A DNA stretch of 64,000 nt from Puccinellia tenuiflora. Taxonomy: Eukaryota > Streptophyta > Magnoliopsida > Poales > Poaceae. Positions 46,193 through 57,998 of this stretch are shown one piece after another. The notes under the pieces are model-generated. The model was not told the origin of the DNA. It did not search any database and worked only from the letters and a program-made list of their open reading frames with translations. A program made the translations under genes and the position numbers. The stretch lies in contig QRDG01000412.1 in the NCBI GenBank assembly GCA_012064385.1, forward strand, positions 186,001 to 250,000, written 5' to 3'. How positions within the stretch are numbered: the stretch's first letter is position 1; each line of letters begins with the position of its first letter.

Positions 46193-46861
46193 ATTATCAA
46201 TAATGTTCTCATTAGGCATAGGTTGATAGTCCTCCTCATCATCAGAATCATAAAAGCAAAGTTTATCATCAACAAAATTTTGAGTGTTACCCTCATCCAT
46301 ACGTGGTGAAGGTGGAAGTTTCCTCTCTTCATTTTCTAGTTGTTCACTATTTCCATCATCTTCTTGGTCTTCATTGTCCTCCTCTTGGGGCTGCATGGGC
46401 ATCCCCAAGCTTAGGCTTTTGTCATCTTCTTCCTGCAAAATATTAAAGCTTTCTTGGGCAGCTCTCTTTCTTGTGTCAACAACATAGATATTTTCATCAA
46501 ATTCAATTATGCAGAGATCAAGGAGATTGGCAATAAATACTTTAAATTGAGAAGCTATAGGGAAGGTTTCATGTTCATCAATGAAGGTGTATAATTCATA
46601 GGCTGCCATAAAAATAACAAATTATTCTACTTCTTCCATCCCTAAATGAGCATAATTCCCTGTATGATAAGTGGCAATAACATGTTCTTTATTGGAAGGG
46701 CATTGGAATTCAAAGTGTCTAAAGTATTCAGAGCAACAAGTTTCTTCCTTATGATAATTAAGCAGCCTACTAGCAATTTCATTTAGAAGCTCTATGAAGC
46801 CTCCGAATCTTTTCCCTTCATATGATTCTCTATATTCCTTGGCAATCTTAGCAGCTATCAT
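46142..46861 (-). pseudogene. Sabrina-like internal ORFs, 5' part
   Basis: Two adjacent minus-strand frames follow the primer site: 46861-46622 (AAKIAKEYRESYEGKRFGGF, then ASRLLNYHKEETCCSEYF) and 46609 onward (ELYTFIDEHETFPIASQF, then an acidic EED/DDEED-rich part). The second is cut at 46192 by the nested element; the residues predicted beyond that point come from the inserted LTR. Function is unknown; a gag-like or accessory role is possible. Confidence 0.5.
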
Positions 46862-47090
46862 GGCGTTTTAATAATAGTTTTCCATTTTCTAATTTTTTTG
46901 GGGTTTTTGATATATGGATAAAATGTATGCAAAGTTGAAAGTAAATCTAAGAAAAACTCACAACCAAACAAGTTAAAGAGGAAAACCTCCCCAAGCTTAG
47001 ATGATTGCAAGATGTAAAACAAACAAAAAGAAATGCAGAACTGCAAATAAATATCTAGTGCAAACAAGAATAAAAACTTAAGCGCTGCAC

Positions 47091-47108
47091 TCCCCGGCAA
47101 CGGCGCCA
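47091..47108 (-). other. Primer-binding site of the Sabrina-like element
   Basis: The minus strand reads TGGCGCCGTTGCCGGGGA, a type commonly assigned to tRNA-Asp in Athila elements. It lies 10 bp inside the 5' LTR. Confidence 0.75.
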
Positions 47109-47386
47109 GAAAATGTCTTGATACCCACAAGTATAGGGGATCGTTGAAATCTTCAATGTGTAAGTATAGTATCGATCCCACGAGGAGTAGAAGGTATAAG
47201 TATTTATCCTCTCAAATAAGAGTGTCACTTCTCTTATTATCTATGCACTAGACAGACAAAAATGTTTAAATGATGCAAGTGTTTTTGGGTTTTTTGGTGT
47301 AGAGTTTGCAATAAAGTAAAAAGCTGAAAATAAAATATGACAAGTAAAAGCTCTCAAAGAGAGAAAGCCTAATCCTCTATGCAGCA

Positions 47387-48639
47387 TGTCGTGGTGGTGA
47401 ACAACAGATGCCTAGGGGTAGGCTTAAGTTTGGGGCCGATGGACGCTAGAGGATTCGGGGAGGGATAGCGCGTTGAGGAACGCACACGGAAGAACAGACG
47501 AACACAAGGTTTTACCCTGCTTCGGGGCTCTCGTGAGAGATAAAACCCCTACTGCAGCATCTAGCCTACTCTGTGTATTTTCTCTATATATATGTGTCGT
47601 ACAAGTGCTCCATGAGCTGAGCAATGGCTGCCTGTGAGAGGCCTCTAGCTAGAAGAAAGCTCCTGCGAGCGAGAAGAAGAGAAAAGGTCCAAGGGGCCGT
47701 GCCCTCCTGCTGTATGATCCCCCTGGTGCTCCTTATAAAGGGAGCCCAGGGGACAAGGTATGTCCCACAATACACTATGCACGGCACGGGTGCTGCACTG
47801 TAGTTGATTTGCCTATTGGGGTCTTGCCCGCACTGTCTACGCGTCATGGTGCGCACTGTAGCCACGTTGCACTATCCTCGTCTTCGTCATCTTATCCTTT
47901 GCTCTTATCTCCTGGAGGGTAGTATCTGACACGGGCACACGCGGTCGACGTATGTGCGAGGCCCAGGGGATATGCTGGCCAGGCTGCGTATGCTGGCCAT
48001 GCGGCATATGCCGGCAGGGGCTGCCATCTTGCGGGAACGATCCGGCCGGAACGATCGATCAGAACCGATCGATCAGTGGTGGCTTAGCGTGACACGGTGG
48101 AGAAGCCAGCCTGGCTTCGACCCGGGGAGGAGGATGTCGGCCTGCTTGGAGTCTGCCCGGGTGCTGGATGTCGGCCTGCATGGAGTCCGCCCGGGTGCTG
48201 GATGTCGGTCCGGGAGAGGAGCTGCGCCGAGGTAAACCGACCGGGTATGAGGGAGATGTCGACCCGGCGGGGTGCGGTAATACCGGACAGGCCGCGGGAG
48301 AAGCCAGCCCAGCGGGAGGCGCTGCCGAGATAAGCCGGATGCCGGTAGCGGGCGACGTCGGCCCAGCGGGAGGTGGGGATGCTGGCCGGCCGGTTTAGGG
48401 GATGCCGGTTGGAGAAAGGTCGGCCCACCCGGGATTGCAAAGTGTAGTGCCGGGTAAGCTTATGTCGGCCCAACCGACATAGTGTGCTGGGCATGCCGGC
48501 CTGGGCCACTCCGATGTCGGCCCAGGCTGATTCTTTTCTGTCTTTTCCTTTACCTTTTACTCACTTATTCACTCTTTTCTCTCTTTTATTAATTCAACCA
48601 CCTCGTAACTTTGGGGTAGCCGGGGTTACATCCCCGACA
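47387..48639 (-). repeat. 3' LTR of the non-autonomous element
   Basis: A 1,253-bp LTR, TGTCGTGGTGG..CCCCGACA. The part 48120-48490 is crowded with GATGTCGGCC and CCGGGTGCTGG motifs. A TATA-like TTTATAAGG on the minus strand is near 47733. Confidence 0.9.
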
Positions 48640-50460
48640 CTAGTCCCCGAGGCTGTGGGGGACTCGCAGAGTTGCGCACAGACTTTCAAAAACAAATAAC
48701 AATATCAAAATCTCCATATAAATAACCACTTGCCTGCACGGGCAGCACCATTTTTCCTCTTGCCCATACAAGCACATCCGACATATAGCCTGCATGGGCA
48801 TTTGTCATATACTGTTTTCCTTGCCGACATTGGCAAGTTTGACACATTGCCTGCATGGGCGCTGTTACACTTCGGTTTTCAGCCACTCTGGGCATTACCA
48901 AGGTCGGATGTCAATCAACCTGAGCTGGATTCACATAGTGCCTATCTAGGCATATCTCATATGTCGGTTTTTGCCACCTTGGGCTTTTACCACACAGATA
49001 TGTCGGCAGCGCTAGCTGTACTGACATATAGCCGTCATGGCTTCATCATATGCCGGTTTCTAGCCATTTCAGGCACTACCGAAGTCGGATATCAATCAGC
49101 ATGAGCTGGACCGACATATAGCCTGCTTGGGCAATGTCTCATATGTCGGTTTTTGCCACATTGGGCTTTTACCATGCATTTATGTCGGCAGCACTTGCTG
49201 TACCAACATATAGCCGTCATTGGCTGAATTGGCCTTTTGCCATTATGGGCAAAGTAGGCACGCGTTTAGGCTTTAACTCTTTTGCCTTTGCGTTTACGCC
49301 GCCTTTCGATGGCTTGCCTTCATGGGGATACCAGGCATGCGTATAGGCTTTAACTCTTTTGCCTTTGCGTTTTGATTCGGAATGGAGCCAACATTGGCTA
49401 TGTCGGGACTCCGACATGGGGTCCATAAGCTCTTTTGGCTTGTCACTCGGACAAGCAACCCATCGGCTCAGTCGACACCGTGAACCACTATAATTTGGTG
49501 ATACCGAGTTAGCAGATGTTGCGTACTCAGTGGGACAAGTTTCTAGCCATGATACTTTGGCGATGTAAGATATCTCGATGATGCCATGATATTTTGGGCG
49601 AACCGACATAAACGGTGATCTGGAGATATGAGATGATGTTCAGATATTTATGCACACCGAAATAAACGGCAATTTGGAGATATGGTGCCGTGATATCTTG
49701 GCTAATCGAGATAAGTGATGATCTGGGATATAGTGCCGTGATGATATTCTGACTTGCCGACATAAGCGACAACTCGGGATGAAATGCCATTTATGATTTG
49801 GCAAGCCAAAGTCAACGATTATCCGGGATATGCCCTCAAGCTACAATTAATATAAGATGAATTCGAGATGATCGATATGACCATGACCTTGGTGATGAAT
49901 ATTTTCTCGGTAATAGCGATACCACCTTTCAATGTTAGTTCAGGCATATGTATAACAGATATTTTAACAAGAACAACAATTCTATTTAAAGGACAAAATT
50001 AAGTCTAACAGCGAAACTATATATGAATACGCAGACTCGGTCTCCACCGAGTCCCCGAGTTACTTTTCTTATCTAGGAGAAACTGTAAAACTGACTGGCT
50101 GCCCCAGTCCCCGGGTCAAAACACTTTGCACCCGGGGAAAACAACTAAGCAAGGTACGAAGGGGCAGTCCCCGAGCTATTTTTGAGATTAACCAATTTTG
50201 CACGGTACCAAGGAACATACTCACGGAGCATTGTTGGTGCAGACTGAATCGATAGAACCGACATGACCCGGGTAACCGACGGGCAGTTACCCGGGATCTG
50301 TTGATGATGACCGTTGGTGGAGGCTGCGCCAACCTCTACTTACGGCGGCAAGATGGAGCGCGGGGGATCATGGTGATGTTGAGTCCCCGCGTTGATGAAG
50401 AAGGTCCCGTCCGAATTTGATCCAGCAAGCGGAACTACCAGCCCCACGGTGGGCGCCAAC
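48640..50460 (-). other. Internal region of the non-autonomous element
   Basis: No coding domain. Diverged direct repeats of about 170-185 bp occur around TGTCGGTTTTTGCCAC..TTGGGCTTTTACCA (48962 and 49144) and GACATATAGCC (49020, 49112, 49205). A second half (49550-49800) repeats GATATxxxGCCGTGATxxT motifs. Confidence 0.6.
50441..50458 (-). other. Primer-binding site of the non-autonomous element
   Basis: The minus strand reads TGGCGCCCACCGTGGGGC, 2 bp inside the 5' LTR. Confidence 0.8.
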
Positions 50461-51718
50461 TGTCGTGGTGGTGAACAACAGATGCCTAGGGGTAGGCTTA
50501 AGTTTGGGGCCGATGGACACTAGAGGATTCGGGGAGGGATAGCGCGTAGAGGAACGCACACGGAAGAACAGACGAACACAAGGTTTTACCCTGCTTCGGG
50601 GCTCTCGTGAGAGATAAAACCCCTGCTGCATCATCTAGCCTACTCTGTGTATTTTCTCTCTATATATATATGTGTCGTACAAGTGCTCCATGAGCTGAGC
50701 AATGGCTGCCTGTGAGAGGCCTCTAGCTAGAAGAAAGCTCCTGCGAGCGAGAAGAAGAGAAAATGTCCAAGGGGCCGTGCCCTCCTGCTGTATGATCCCC
50801 CTGGTGCTCCTTATAAAGGGAGCCCAGGGGACAAGGTATGTCCCACAATACACTATGCACGTCACGGGTGCTGCACTGTAGTTGATTTGCCTACTGGGGT
50901 CTTGTCCGCACTGTCTACGCGTCATGGTGCGCACTGTAGCCACGTTGCACTATCCTCGTCTTCGTCATCTTATCCTTTGCTCTTATCTCCTGGAGGGTAG
51001 TATCTGACACGGGCACACGCGGTCGGCGTATGTGTGAGGCCCAGGGGATATGCCGGCCAGGCTGCGTATGCTGGCCATGCGGTATATGCCGGCAGGGGCT
51101 GCCATCTTGCGGGAACAATCCGGCCGGAACGATCGATCAGAACCGATCGATCAGTGGTGGCTTAGCGTGACACGGTGGAGAAGCCAGCCTGGCTTCGACC
51201 CGGGGAGGAGGATGTCGGCCTGCTTGGAGTCTGCCCGGGTGCTGGATGTCGGCCTGCATGGAGTCCGCCCGGGTGCTGGATGTCGGTCCGAGAGAGGAGC
51301 TGCGCCGAGGTAAACCGACCGGGTTTGAGGGAGATGTCGGCCCGGCGGGGTGCGGTAATACCGGACAGGCCGCGGGAGAAGCCAGCCCAGCGGGAGGCGC
51401 TGCCGAGATAAGACGGATGCCGGTAGCGGGCGACGTCGGCCCAGCGGGAGGTGGGGATGCTGGCCGGCCGGTTTAGGGGATGCCGGTTGGAGAAAGGTCG
51501 GCCCACCCGGGATTGCAAAGTGTAGTGCCGGGTAAGCTTATGTCGGCCCAACCGACATAGTGTGCTGGGCATGCCGGCCTGGGCCACTCCGATGTCGGCC
51601 CAGGCTGATTCTTTTCTGTCTTTTTCTTTACCTTTTACTCACTTATTCACTCTTTTATCTCTTTTTATTAATTCAACCACCTCGTAACTTTGGGGTAGCC
51701 GGGGTTACATCCCCGACA
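50461..51718 (-). repeat. 5' LTR of the non-autonomous element
   Basis: A 1,258-bp LTR matching 47387-48639. Confidence 0.9.
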
Positions 51719-53639
51719 CAACAAGAGGACAAGCTCAAGTGTGTGTTTCTTATAAGTGGAAAACATTCCCAATGGCTACCTAGACTTCATGGCATAAATA
51801 TTTCTAGAACAACAAGGTAAACATTTCGTCAAGTTTTAATCTTCTTTGGACGGAGCCATAATTAGGTAAAGATAAATAAATAAACTAAACCCCCTTATGA
51901 TGATTCTTACGGCCAAATAAATGACTACACAAGAGTTATTAAGACATAGAGTCCCACCATAGCCTTAAACTCTAAGGTCCCCGATACTAATGCCCTCATA
52001 ATGCAACTTTATGATTCGGTCTCAGGTTTACTTGTCCTCCTAAGTCTCCCTCAATTCATTACACCATGATGCTCTCCTATTAGCCCATATAGGTGAAGTG
52101 ATGTGCAGTCGACGTTCGCAGAACACCATCATAGAATTACATCAAAGATAAAAACTAGACAAAATACCAACACATGTCAAATAAAAATCATTGCCAATTC
52201 ATCCTAAGCCCCCAGGAACATGAGAGAACTACTCACAACGCAAAGACATGATATGATTCAATGGTATAAGTGATACAACACAATCTGAAAATATGATCTC
52301 ACCCCCAAACAATGACAAGTAGCCAATCATACACAGGTAGAATAGCACTTAAACAATAGCTAGGGTTCGAACAATCTCAAACTATGAGCGGGATGAAGTG
52401 GATCACGAAGATGGTGATGGAGATGGTGCTGGTCTTGACGGTGGTGTTGATGGAGACTCCGGAGGGGGGATGGAGGAGACCTCCGGAGGTGATTCCGGCG
52501 GTGTTTCCCCCCTCCGATCTTCTCCGGCGGCAGCCTTCTGTCTCCTGTTTCGTGGTTTTGTGTTTCTCCGCCGCCTCCTTCTGGAAAACGCCGGGAGACT
52601 ATTTTTATAGTCGTTTTTAGGTCAAAAGGAAGCTTCGGGAAAAAAGATCGACGGCAACGGAGCCACGAGGGCCAAATTGGTGGGTCCCACGCGGCCAAGG
52701 AATCTGGCCGCGTGGGCCCCCCTCTTTTGGCCTTCGGGCTTCCACTTTTTCGCATCCTTCGCTCCTACGCTTTCTTCCTTCCAAAAAATGATGCTCGTAA
52801 ATTTTCAGGTCATTTGGACGTCATTTGGGTCCCTGAAACATCAAAATATAGAAAATAGTGTTTTCTGCCAGTGCAGGGTTAATTCCAGAAAAATAGGAAA
52901 ACTATGAAATCTTCCCAAAATCCTTATAAAACAATGATATAACCCTTATATGATGCAAATATGATTGAAATATGAGTATTATAATGCAAAGTTCATGTAT
53001 GCATTTTACATGCATCACACATGCATCTAAATTTTTACAAAAAATCATGGTAGGGCGGCCGCCCTACCTTGCCCTAAGGGGAGCTAGTTTTTGGCTCGTT
53101 TTGGGTCCTAGGTTAATGTTCAGGAACTTGAACTGGAATTTCTTGTAATCCATATTGCTTAATAAAGATTCAATTTAATCGGGAACAGAAAAACCGATGA
53201 CGTTAAGGCTAAGGAGAGGGAAATGGGGGCGGCGTGGAGGAGGAGGATGAGGATTCATTCAGCAATGTGGCGCCTAAACTCATAAGACTCTTAGTAATGA
53301 TTGTAAGTATATTGTCAATATTTAATCACATGAATGCTTTGTGTTGGGTGAAACCCTGAAAAAGAGTTAATGACATTGGTGGTCACTGAACTTGTCCTCC
53401 GCGTGCAGATAAGTCACTGAACTTGCAAAACGGAAAAACCGGTCACACAACTTGACAAACTCGTGCACGCGAGGTCACTTTCTGGTCTGGGCCATGGTTC
53501 TTGTCCGAAACCGGTCACGCGCTTGCACGTGAGGGCATTGAGGATCTAACATTTTTATAGAAACCCCCTAGTTTACTGGTTTTTTGAAGTTTAAGTGACT
53601 ACTCTGTTTCACACGGTTTGACTCAACCGTTGACACATA

Positions 53640-54015
53640 TTTTCCTCATGGAAATTGTGTCGAACACTTTGTGTGCGCCGGCGACCTCTCCGTCGTGCCG
53701 TCCGTCCAGGCCATCCTCGGCGAGCGCGCGTGGCGGTGCCCAGCACGAGGCTGGGAGCACGCGCGCGGGGGCGATGATCTGGCAGGCGTGGCGCTGCAAA
53801 CAAAGGAGCAACACTGAGCGTGGAGAACTGCCTGAAGCCCGACATCCCGGCGACATGGAGAGCCATGGAGGAGCTATACGGCGTACGCACCGTTGGGTCC
53901 TTGTTGTCATTGCGAAATTGATATGGATTGTTTCTTGCTATCGGTTCAGGCGTACGCGCCTGTTGGGTTCGTCTGGGTCGCAGGGAACGAGGGGCCGGAC
54001 GTGAGCCACTAGTGG
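53640..54015 (+). pseudogene. Gene-fragment cargo of the MULE
   Basis: The plus strand has stretches that look coding (AGDLSVVPSVQAILGERAW, then in another frame SVENCLKPDIPATWRAMEEL) separated by frame changes. I do not recognise the source gene. Composition differs sharply from the AT-richer flanks. Confidence 0.3.
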
Positions 54016-54120
54016 TGGTGGCCTTTGCCGACAGCGCGGAGCAGTCCCGGCAAGCAGGCGGGCGCAAGGGCGGGGGCGCGAGCAAGCCGGCGACGAGCGC
54101 GCGGGGCGGCGCGGCGCGGC

Positions 54121-54222
54121 CGGCAAGCAGGTGGACGCGTGGGGCGGCGACGGCCGGCAAGCAGGTGGACGCGTGGGGCGGCGACGGCCGGCAAGCAGGT
54201 GGACGCGCGGGGCGGCGACGCG
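54121..54222 (+). repeat. 34-bp tandem repeat, three copies
   Basis: CGGCAAGCAGGTGGACGCGT begins at 54121, 54155 and 54189. Copies one and two are identical and the third has a substitution and then diverges. Since 34 is not a multiple of three, no constant peptide repeat results. Confidence 0.9.
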
Positions 54223-54569
54223 GCCGACAGGCTCACGCCTGCCATGGCTCCGTGCCTCCGTGCTTTTGGCTGGATTGCCGAGACGTTGCACGGCAGCTCC
54301 AGCACCACCAGCAGAGCCGCTTACATTTGGTTATTTTTCACATCAACCCTCTAAATATCAAAGCAGGGATCTAAATGGAAAACAGTCAGTTCTCAATGCG
54401 CTCACGTGCGACGTGCGTGACCGGTTTCCGGCAAGAACCATGGCCCAGACCGAAAAGTGACCCGCGTGCACCAGCTTGTCGAGTTGTGTGACCGGTTTTT
54501 CTGTTTTGCAAGTTCAGTGACTTATGTGCACACGCGGACAAGTTTAGTGACCACCAATACCATTAACTC

Positions 54570-55263
54570 TCTGAAAAAAGTCCAGCGCTAACCAAGTTCC
54601 GTACGAAAAAAGTGGGAGTAGCATCGGCGAACAAAGACGTGAACAAAGTGATATGTTAAGTCAACATCCCTGCCGCGACAGAGAAAGAACATTGTTTGAC
54701 TGTCGCGGCAGCGAAATAATGGCTATTTTGACTGCCACGGGCCGCGGCAGCTCCCCACAGTATAGCTACGGCCTAGGAGGCATATGCCGACCTTAACAGT
54801 TCTAGAGAGCTATACAAGAACATGTTACATGCTTGTGGAGCATGTCATATTTAGAGCTCAGAGCTTAACACCGTTGGAATACACATCGTACACTGCACAC
54901 CTACAAGTTACAGCTCATCAGCGAATCCATGGCCTCAGCTGGCCGGAGGCTGGCAAATACTGTGCAAAATGAGGACACGCACAGCAAATCATCTGGCAAC
55001 ATGATAAATTCGGAAAACCAAACAGCCTCAGCTCTCCGTGACAAGCAAACTGCAACTGACGAAACAGGGTGAAACAAAGTACTTATTCAGGTTCGTCCCG
55101 CGGTAACAAATTTTCTAATATCTAAAGCATCTTCCTGTGTCTGCATCACGAGATGCACACAACCAAGCTTATTACAAAGAATTGCTGACTCCAATTCCAA
55201 ATTCAAAAACAAAAAAATGATCAAATCTCGTATGGCTAACGTATACATTCCTGGACCAGAGCT
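54570..55263. other. Intergenic region and lectin 3' UTR
   Basis: No gene is visible. A short inverted pair, CTGCCGCGACAG at 54670 and CTGTCGCGGCAG at 54699, could form a hairpin. The last 100-200 bases are the likely 3' UTR of the minus-strand lectin gene. Confidence 0.5.
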
Positions 55264-57998
55264 TCAGAAAAGGTACTTGGAGAGGACGTACTTGGGGGCG
55301 GCAAGCCGGTCCCCTAGCCAATGCTGCATGTGCACGCCGATGGCGTCCAGGTGCTGCCCGCTCCGGCCGTGGAACCCCACCACCTTCCCCTCCGTCGTCA
55401 CCGGCGATGAGAAGTACGTGCCCACCTCGTCACCGAACGGCCCGTACTTGGCCCGGTTGCTGATGAAGGTGATTGACCTCAGCGCCCGGGGCCCTTCCTC
55501 CCTGTCGGTGTTGTAGTAGCCGCGCACACACGTCAGCACCTCCTGCGGGCTGTCCAGCTTCACCCTGTGGGTTATGTGGCCGCTGGTCCCATGCCTCGCC
55601 GACCACACTGACTGGTCGCCCCTGTCGTACTGGATCTGTATCGAGCCGATGAACGTGCCTCTCGTCACGTAGATCTGCTGCACGCCCGAGTACACGCCGT
55701 CGTCCCATGGCCGGCCTCCCTCCCCGCCCCATGGCCCCGGTCCCATCGGCACGGGTTCTTTCACCATGCCGTAAGGAACCTGCAGAAACATTCAGAGTTT
55801 CAGACAATAGCTCTGTAGCTGATGTACACTGTAACCATACATGTTTCCATAATACATGGAGCAGACAGCAATTGCATTAGTTACCTCGTCATCAGTATCA
55901 CTTGGTGCTCGTGCTAGCATGTCGTAGTGCGGCGAAGGGCTCCTCCTGGTCGCCGGCCTGCTAGCCCTCTGCGATGACACCTTGCCTTCCTGGACATGAA
56001 CTCCAATGCCGTCGATGTACCAGCCCTCCCTGCCGTGGAACCCTACTATCCTTCCACTGGTAAAACTGGTGGAGAAGTAGGTGCCGTACTCATCCCCGTA
56101 CGGTCCATATCTCCGCCTGTTTGTGTGGAACGTGAGCGATCTGATCGCTGTTGGGCCCATGATAATTGTCGGACCATAGTACCCAGTTATATGAGTCAAG
56201 ACCTCTGATGGAAAATCGAATACGATCTGCAAAACAAAGAGTGTCAATTCTCCACAATCTTCTACTTAGGTGTCCAGCAAGAAAATGGTGAAGATCACAT
56301 TACCTTGTCGGGCGGGACGCCTCCACTGAATCCATGCTTGTTTCCCCATACCGCCTGCCCATGACGATCGTACAGCACCTTCATAGAGGTAACTCCCACC
56401 GCACGGGTCAAATTGATCTGCCACACACCGGTGTATGTGCCATCGTCAAAGATGGTGCCACCACTACCACCCCAGGGACCATGCGTCTCAGGGCCGTTCA
56501 TAGCTGATCTATAAGAAGTAGGAAAAGAAACCATCTGCAAAGCAAGGTTCAGAATTAAAGACTAAGATATCAGACATAAAAATAATGCATATCAGAATGC
56601 AAATGCGATAAGGCTGGCTAGTTTGTGACACCTTATTCAGGAGAGCCCCATCATTGTAGTCTGGAGATGGATGTGAATACTGCTGCTTGGGGTAATTGCT
56701 AGTATAAACAGCATAGCTGTCACCTCGATCCCGCACTGCAAGGACCATGTCGTGTTCAGTACCATCCTCAGCAGCACTATAAGCATTTCTGCCATATGCA
56801 CTTGGGAGCCTTTGACTTTGAGGCGAGGCTGGATAACTTGTGGGATTTGGAATATGAACTTGCTTCAGATAAAAGCCAATTGAGTTGAGGTATGACCCGG
56901 ATCTTCCATGGAAACCAATAATCTTGCCACTGCTCACTGGAAGTGAGAAAGGTGTACCATCTTCAGTGCCAAAAGGTCCATACTTTGAACCGTTGCTCTG
57001 AAATGTCAGTGATCTTATGATAACTGGACTCCCACAGACTGACCCGTAGTAGCCACTTACAGACACAAGAATTTCTCCAGGAAAATCTAACTTCACCTGT
57101 ACATCATACATATGAACTCTGAATAATTTTGTTCCGAAATATGAAAGCTAAAGAAGCACTGCTGCAATCACAGAATATAAAGTACAAAACTATGTGCTAA
57201 TATGTATCCTTCAGCTGTATCAGTTTTCCACATAGAAGTTCATACATGCAGGATCAAGGCCAATAGTCATAGAAAATTTCTTTACAGATTGTGCACGCAT
57301 GAACTTCTGCAATCACAGAAACCCTGAAAATGTTCTAATGAGGATTTAGTACGCTATACCTTATCTGTTTCAGACCCTTCCTCCGTACTCCCATGCGTCT
57401 GTGACCAGACTGAGCGTCCTTTCAGGTCATACTCGATTCTTATTGAGTCGACAGCTGCACCATGGGTAATCACAATCTGGCGTATCGTCGTGTACAGACT
57501 GTCATCCCAAGGGTATCCTCCTATCCCTCCCCAAGGCCCAACCACTATGGGGCTCTTTGCATTTCCACTCTTGATGCTCTATTAGAAATGGCAACCAAGA
57601 TTTCGTTAGAGCATGATCATGGAATTTCGAACAATAGAAATGATAGTTCCATCAGGAAAATCATGTGTTTATGTTTCATTGCCAGTAAAATCAAAATGGT
57701 GTCACGACATTCAGTTAGCATGCTTTCCATGGACAAAAAAAATTCTGAATGTGATGCGAGCTCACTTCTGTCATAAGAAATTCTAGAGGCCTACAACTCA
57801 ACTTTAAAAATAAAATAAAATAAACCTCAGATGTTTGAAATGCTGCTGTAATCCTTAACCAAACAGTATTTCTGAAAATGTTATTCATGTTATGATCCCG
57901 TTTCTCGGTTGCTTACGCGCATCTATCTAGGAAAACTAATTATGCACACACACACACACACACACACAAGGTCATGAGCTGACAGAATACCATACCAT
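55264..57998 (-). CDS. Jacalin-related lectin with three jacalin domains
   Basis: A predicted cytosolic/nuclear mannose-type lectin of about 591 residues. Coding exons: 57998-57996 (ATG only), 57578-57360, 57096-56632, 56534-56304, 56226-55885 and 55779-55264. All introns are GT-AG and fall between codons. Each domain has the jacalin pattern GPWGG.GG..(W/F)DDG.Y, an RSLTF or RSITF strand, KYGPFG or RYGPYG, and the sugar-binding-loop GFHGR.G.YL/ID..GV or equivalent. Domains 1 and 2 are each split by an intron after a DK dipeptide, while domain 3 is one exon. Two linkers rich in Ser and Pro separate the domains. There is no signal peptide. It resembles plant JAL3-like proteins with three domains. 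The ATG-only exon is the weakest part; translation could start elsewhere. Confidence 0.87.
57944..57969 (+). repeat. (CA)n microsatellite
   Basis: About 12 CA units lie in the first coding intron of the lectin gene, a likely length polymorphism. Confidence 0.95.

Larger units (their letters stand above)
47387..51718 (-). mobile_element. Non-autonomous LTR retrotransposon, 4.3 kb
   Basis: Nested in the Sabrina-like 5' LTR with a 5-bp target duplication that differs by one base (CAGCA 47382-47386, CAACA 51719-51723). The LTRs are 47387-48639 and 50461-51718, with about 19 substitutions and small indels by eye (1.5 percent). The minus-strand primer site TGGCGCCCACCGTGGGGC lies at 50441-50458, so the element runs right to left; CGGGGACTAG precedes the left LTR. 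The 1.8-kb internal region has no gag or pol and is rich in TGTCGG/CCGACA-type motifs. It must be mobilised by proteins of another element. Confidence 0.9.
27392..53017 (-). mobile_element. Athila-lineage (Sabrina-like) LTR retrotransposon with two nested elements
   Basis: Flanked by the target duplication CACAT (27387-27391 and 53018-53022). The LTRs are TGATACCC..ATGCATCA: 27392-28944 (3' LTR, 1,553 bp) and 47119-53017 (5' LTR, interrupted). The minus-strand primer site TGGCGCCGTTGCCGGGGA (47091-47108) is of the type used by Athila elements; the purine-rich AAGCTTGGGGATGC adjoins the left LTR. After removing the insertions at 32991-46192 and 47387-51718 with their duplications it is about 8.1 kb. 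LTR length, total size and primer site fit the Triticeae family Sabrina, a name given from memory. No reverse transcriptase or integrase is visible in its own internal sequence, so it looks non-autonomous. Confidence 0.9.
47119..53017 (-). repeat. 5' LTR of the Sabrina-like element, interrupted
   Basis: LTR sequence is present at 47119-47386 and 51719-53017, around the nested element 47387-51718. By eye it differs from its partner by roughly 2 percent, more than the LTR pairs of the two nested elements, which agrees with it being the oldest layer. Confidence 0.9.
53364..54569. mobile_element. Pack-MULE-like element, 1.2 kb, long TIRs
   Basis: Terminal inverted repeats of about 190 bp (53364-53555 and 54380-54569) begin GAGTTAATG and share ACTGAACTTGTCC-type and GGCCATGGTTCTTG blocks in opposite orientation. 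The flanks are a 9-bp duplication with one mismatch, CCTGAAAAA (53355-53363) and TCTGAAAAA (54570-54578), the Mutator signature. The interior is GC-rich and coding-like and has no transposase, which fits capture of host sequence. Confidence 0.8.

Noticed and set aside
48097..48509. Repeated ORFs in the LTRs of the 4.3-kb element
   Set aside because: They are present in both LTRs and arise from GTCGGCC-type repeats; no domain was seen.
54121..54222. CRISPR-like spaced repeats
   Set aside because: The 34-bp units abut without spacers and the genome is a plant nuclear one.
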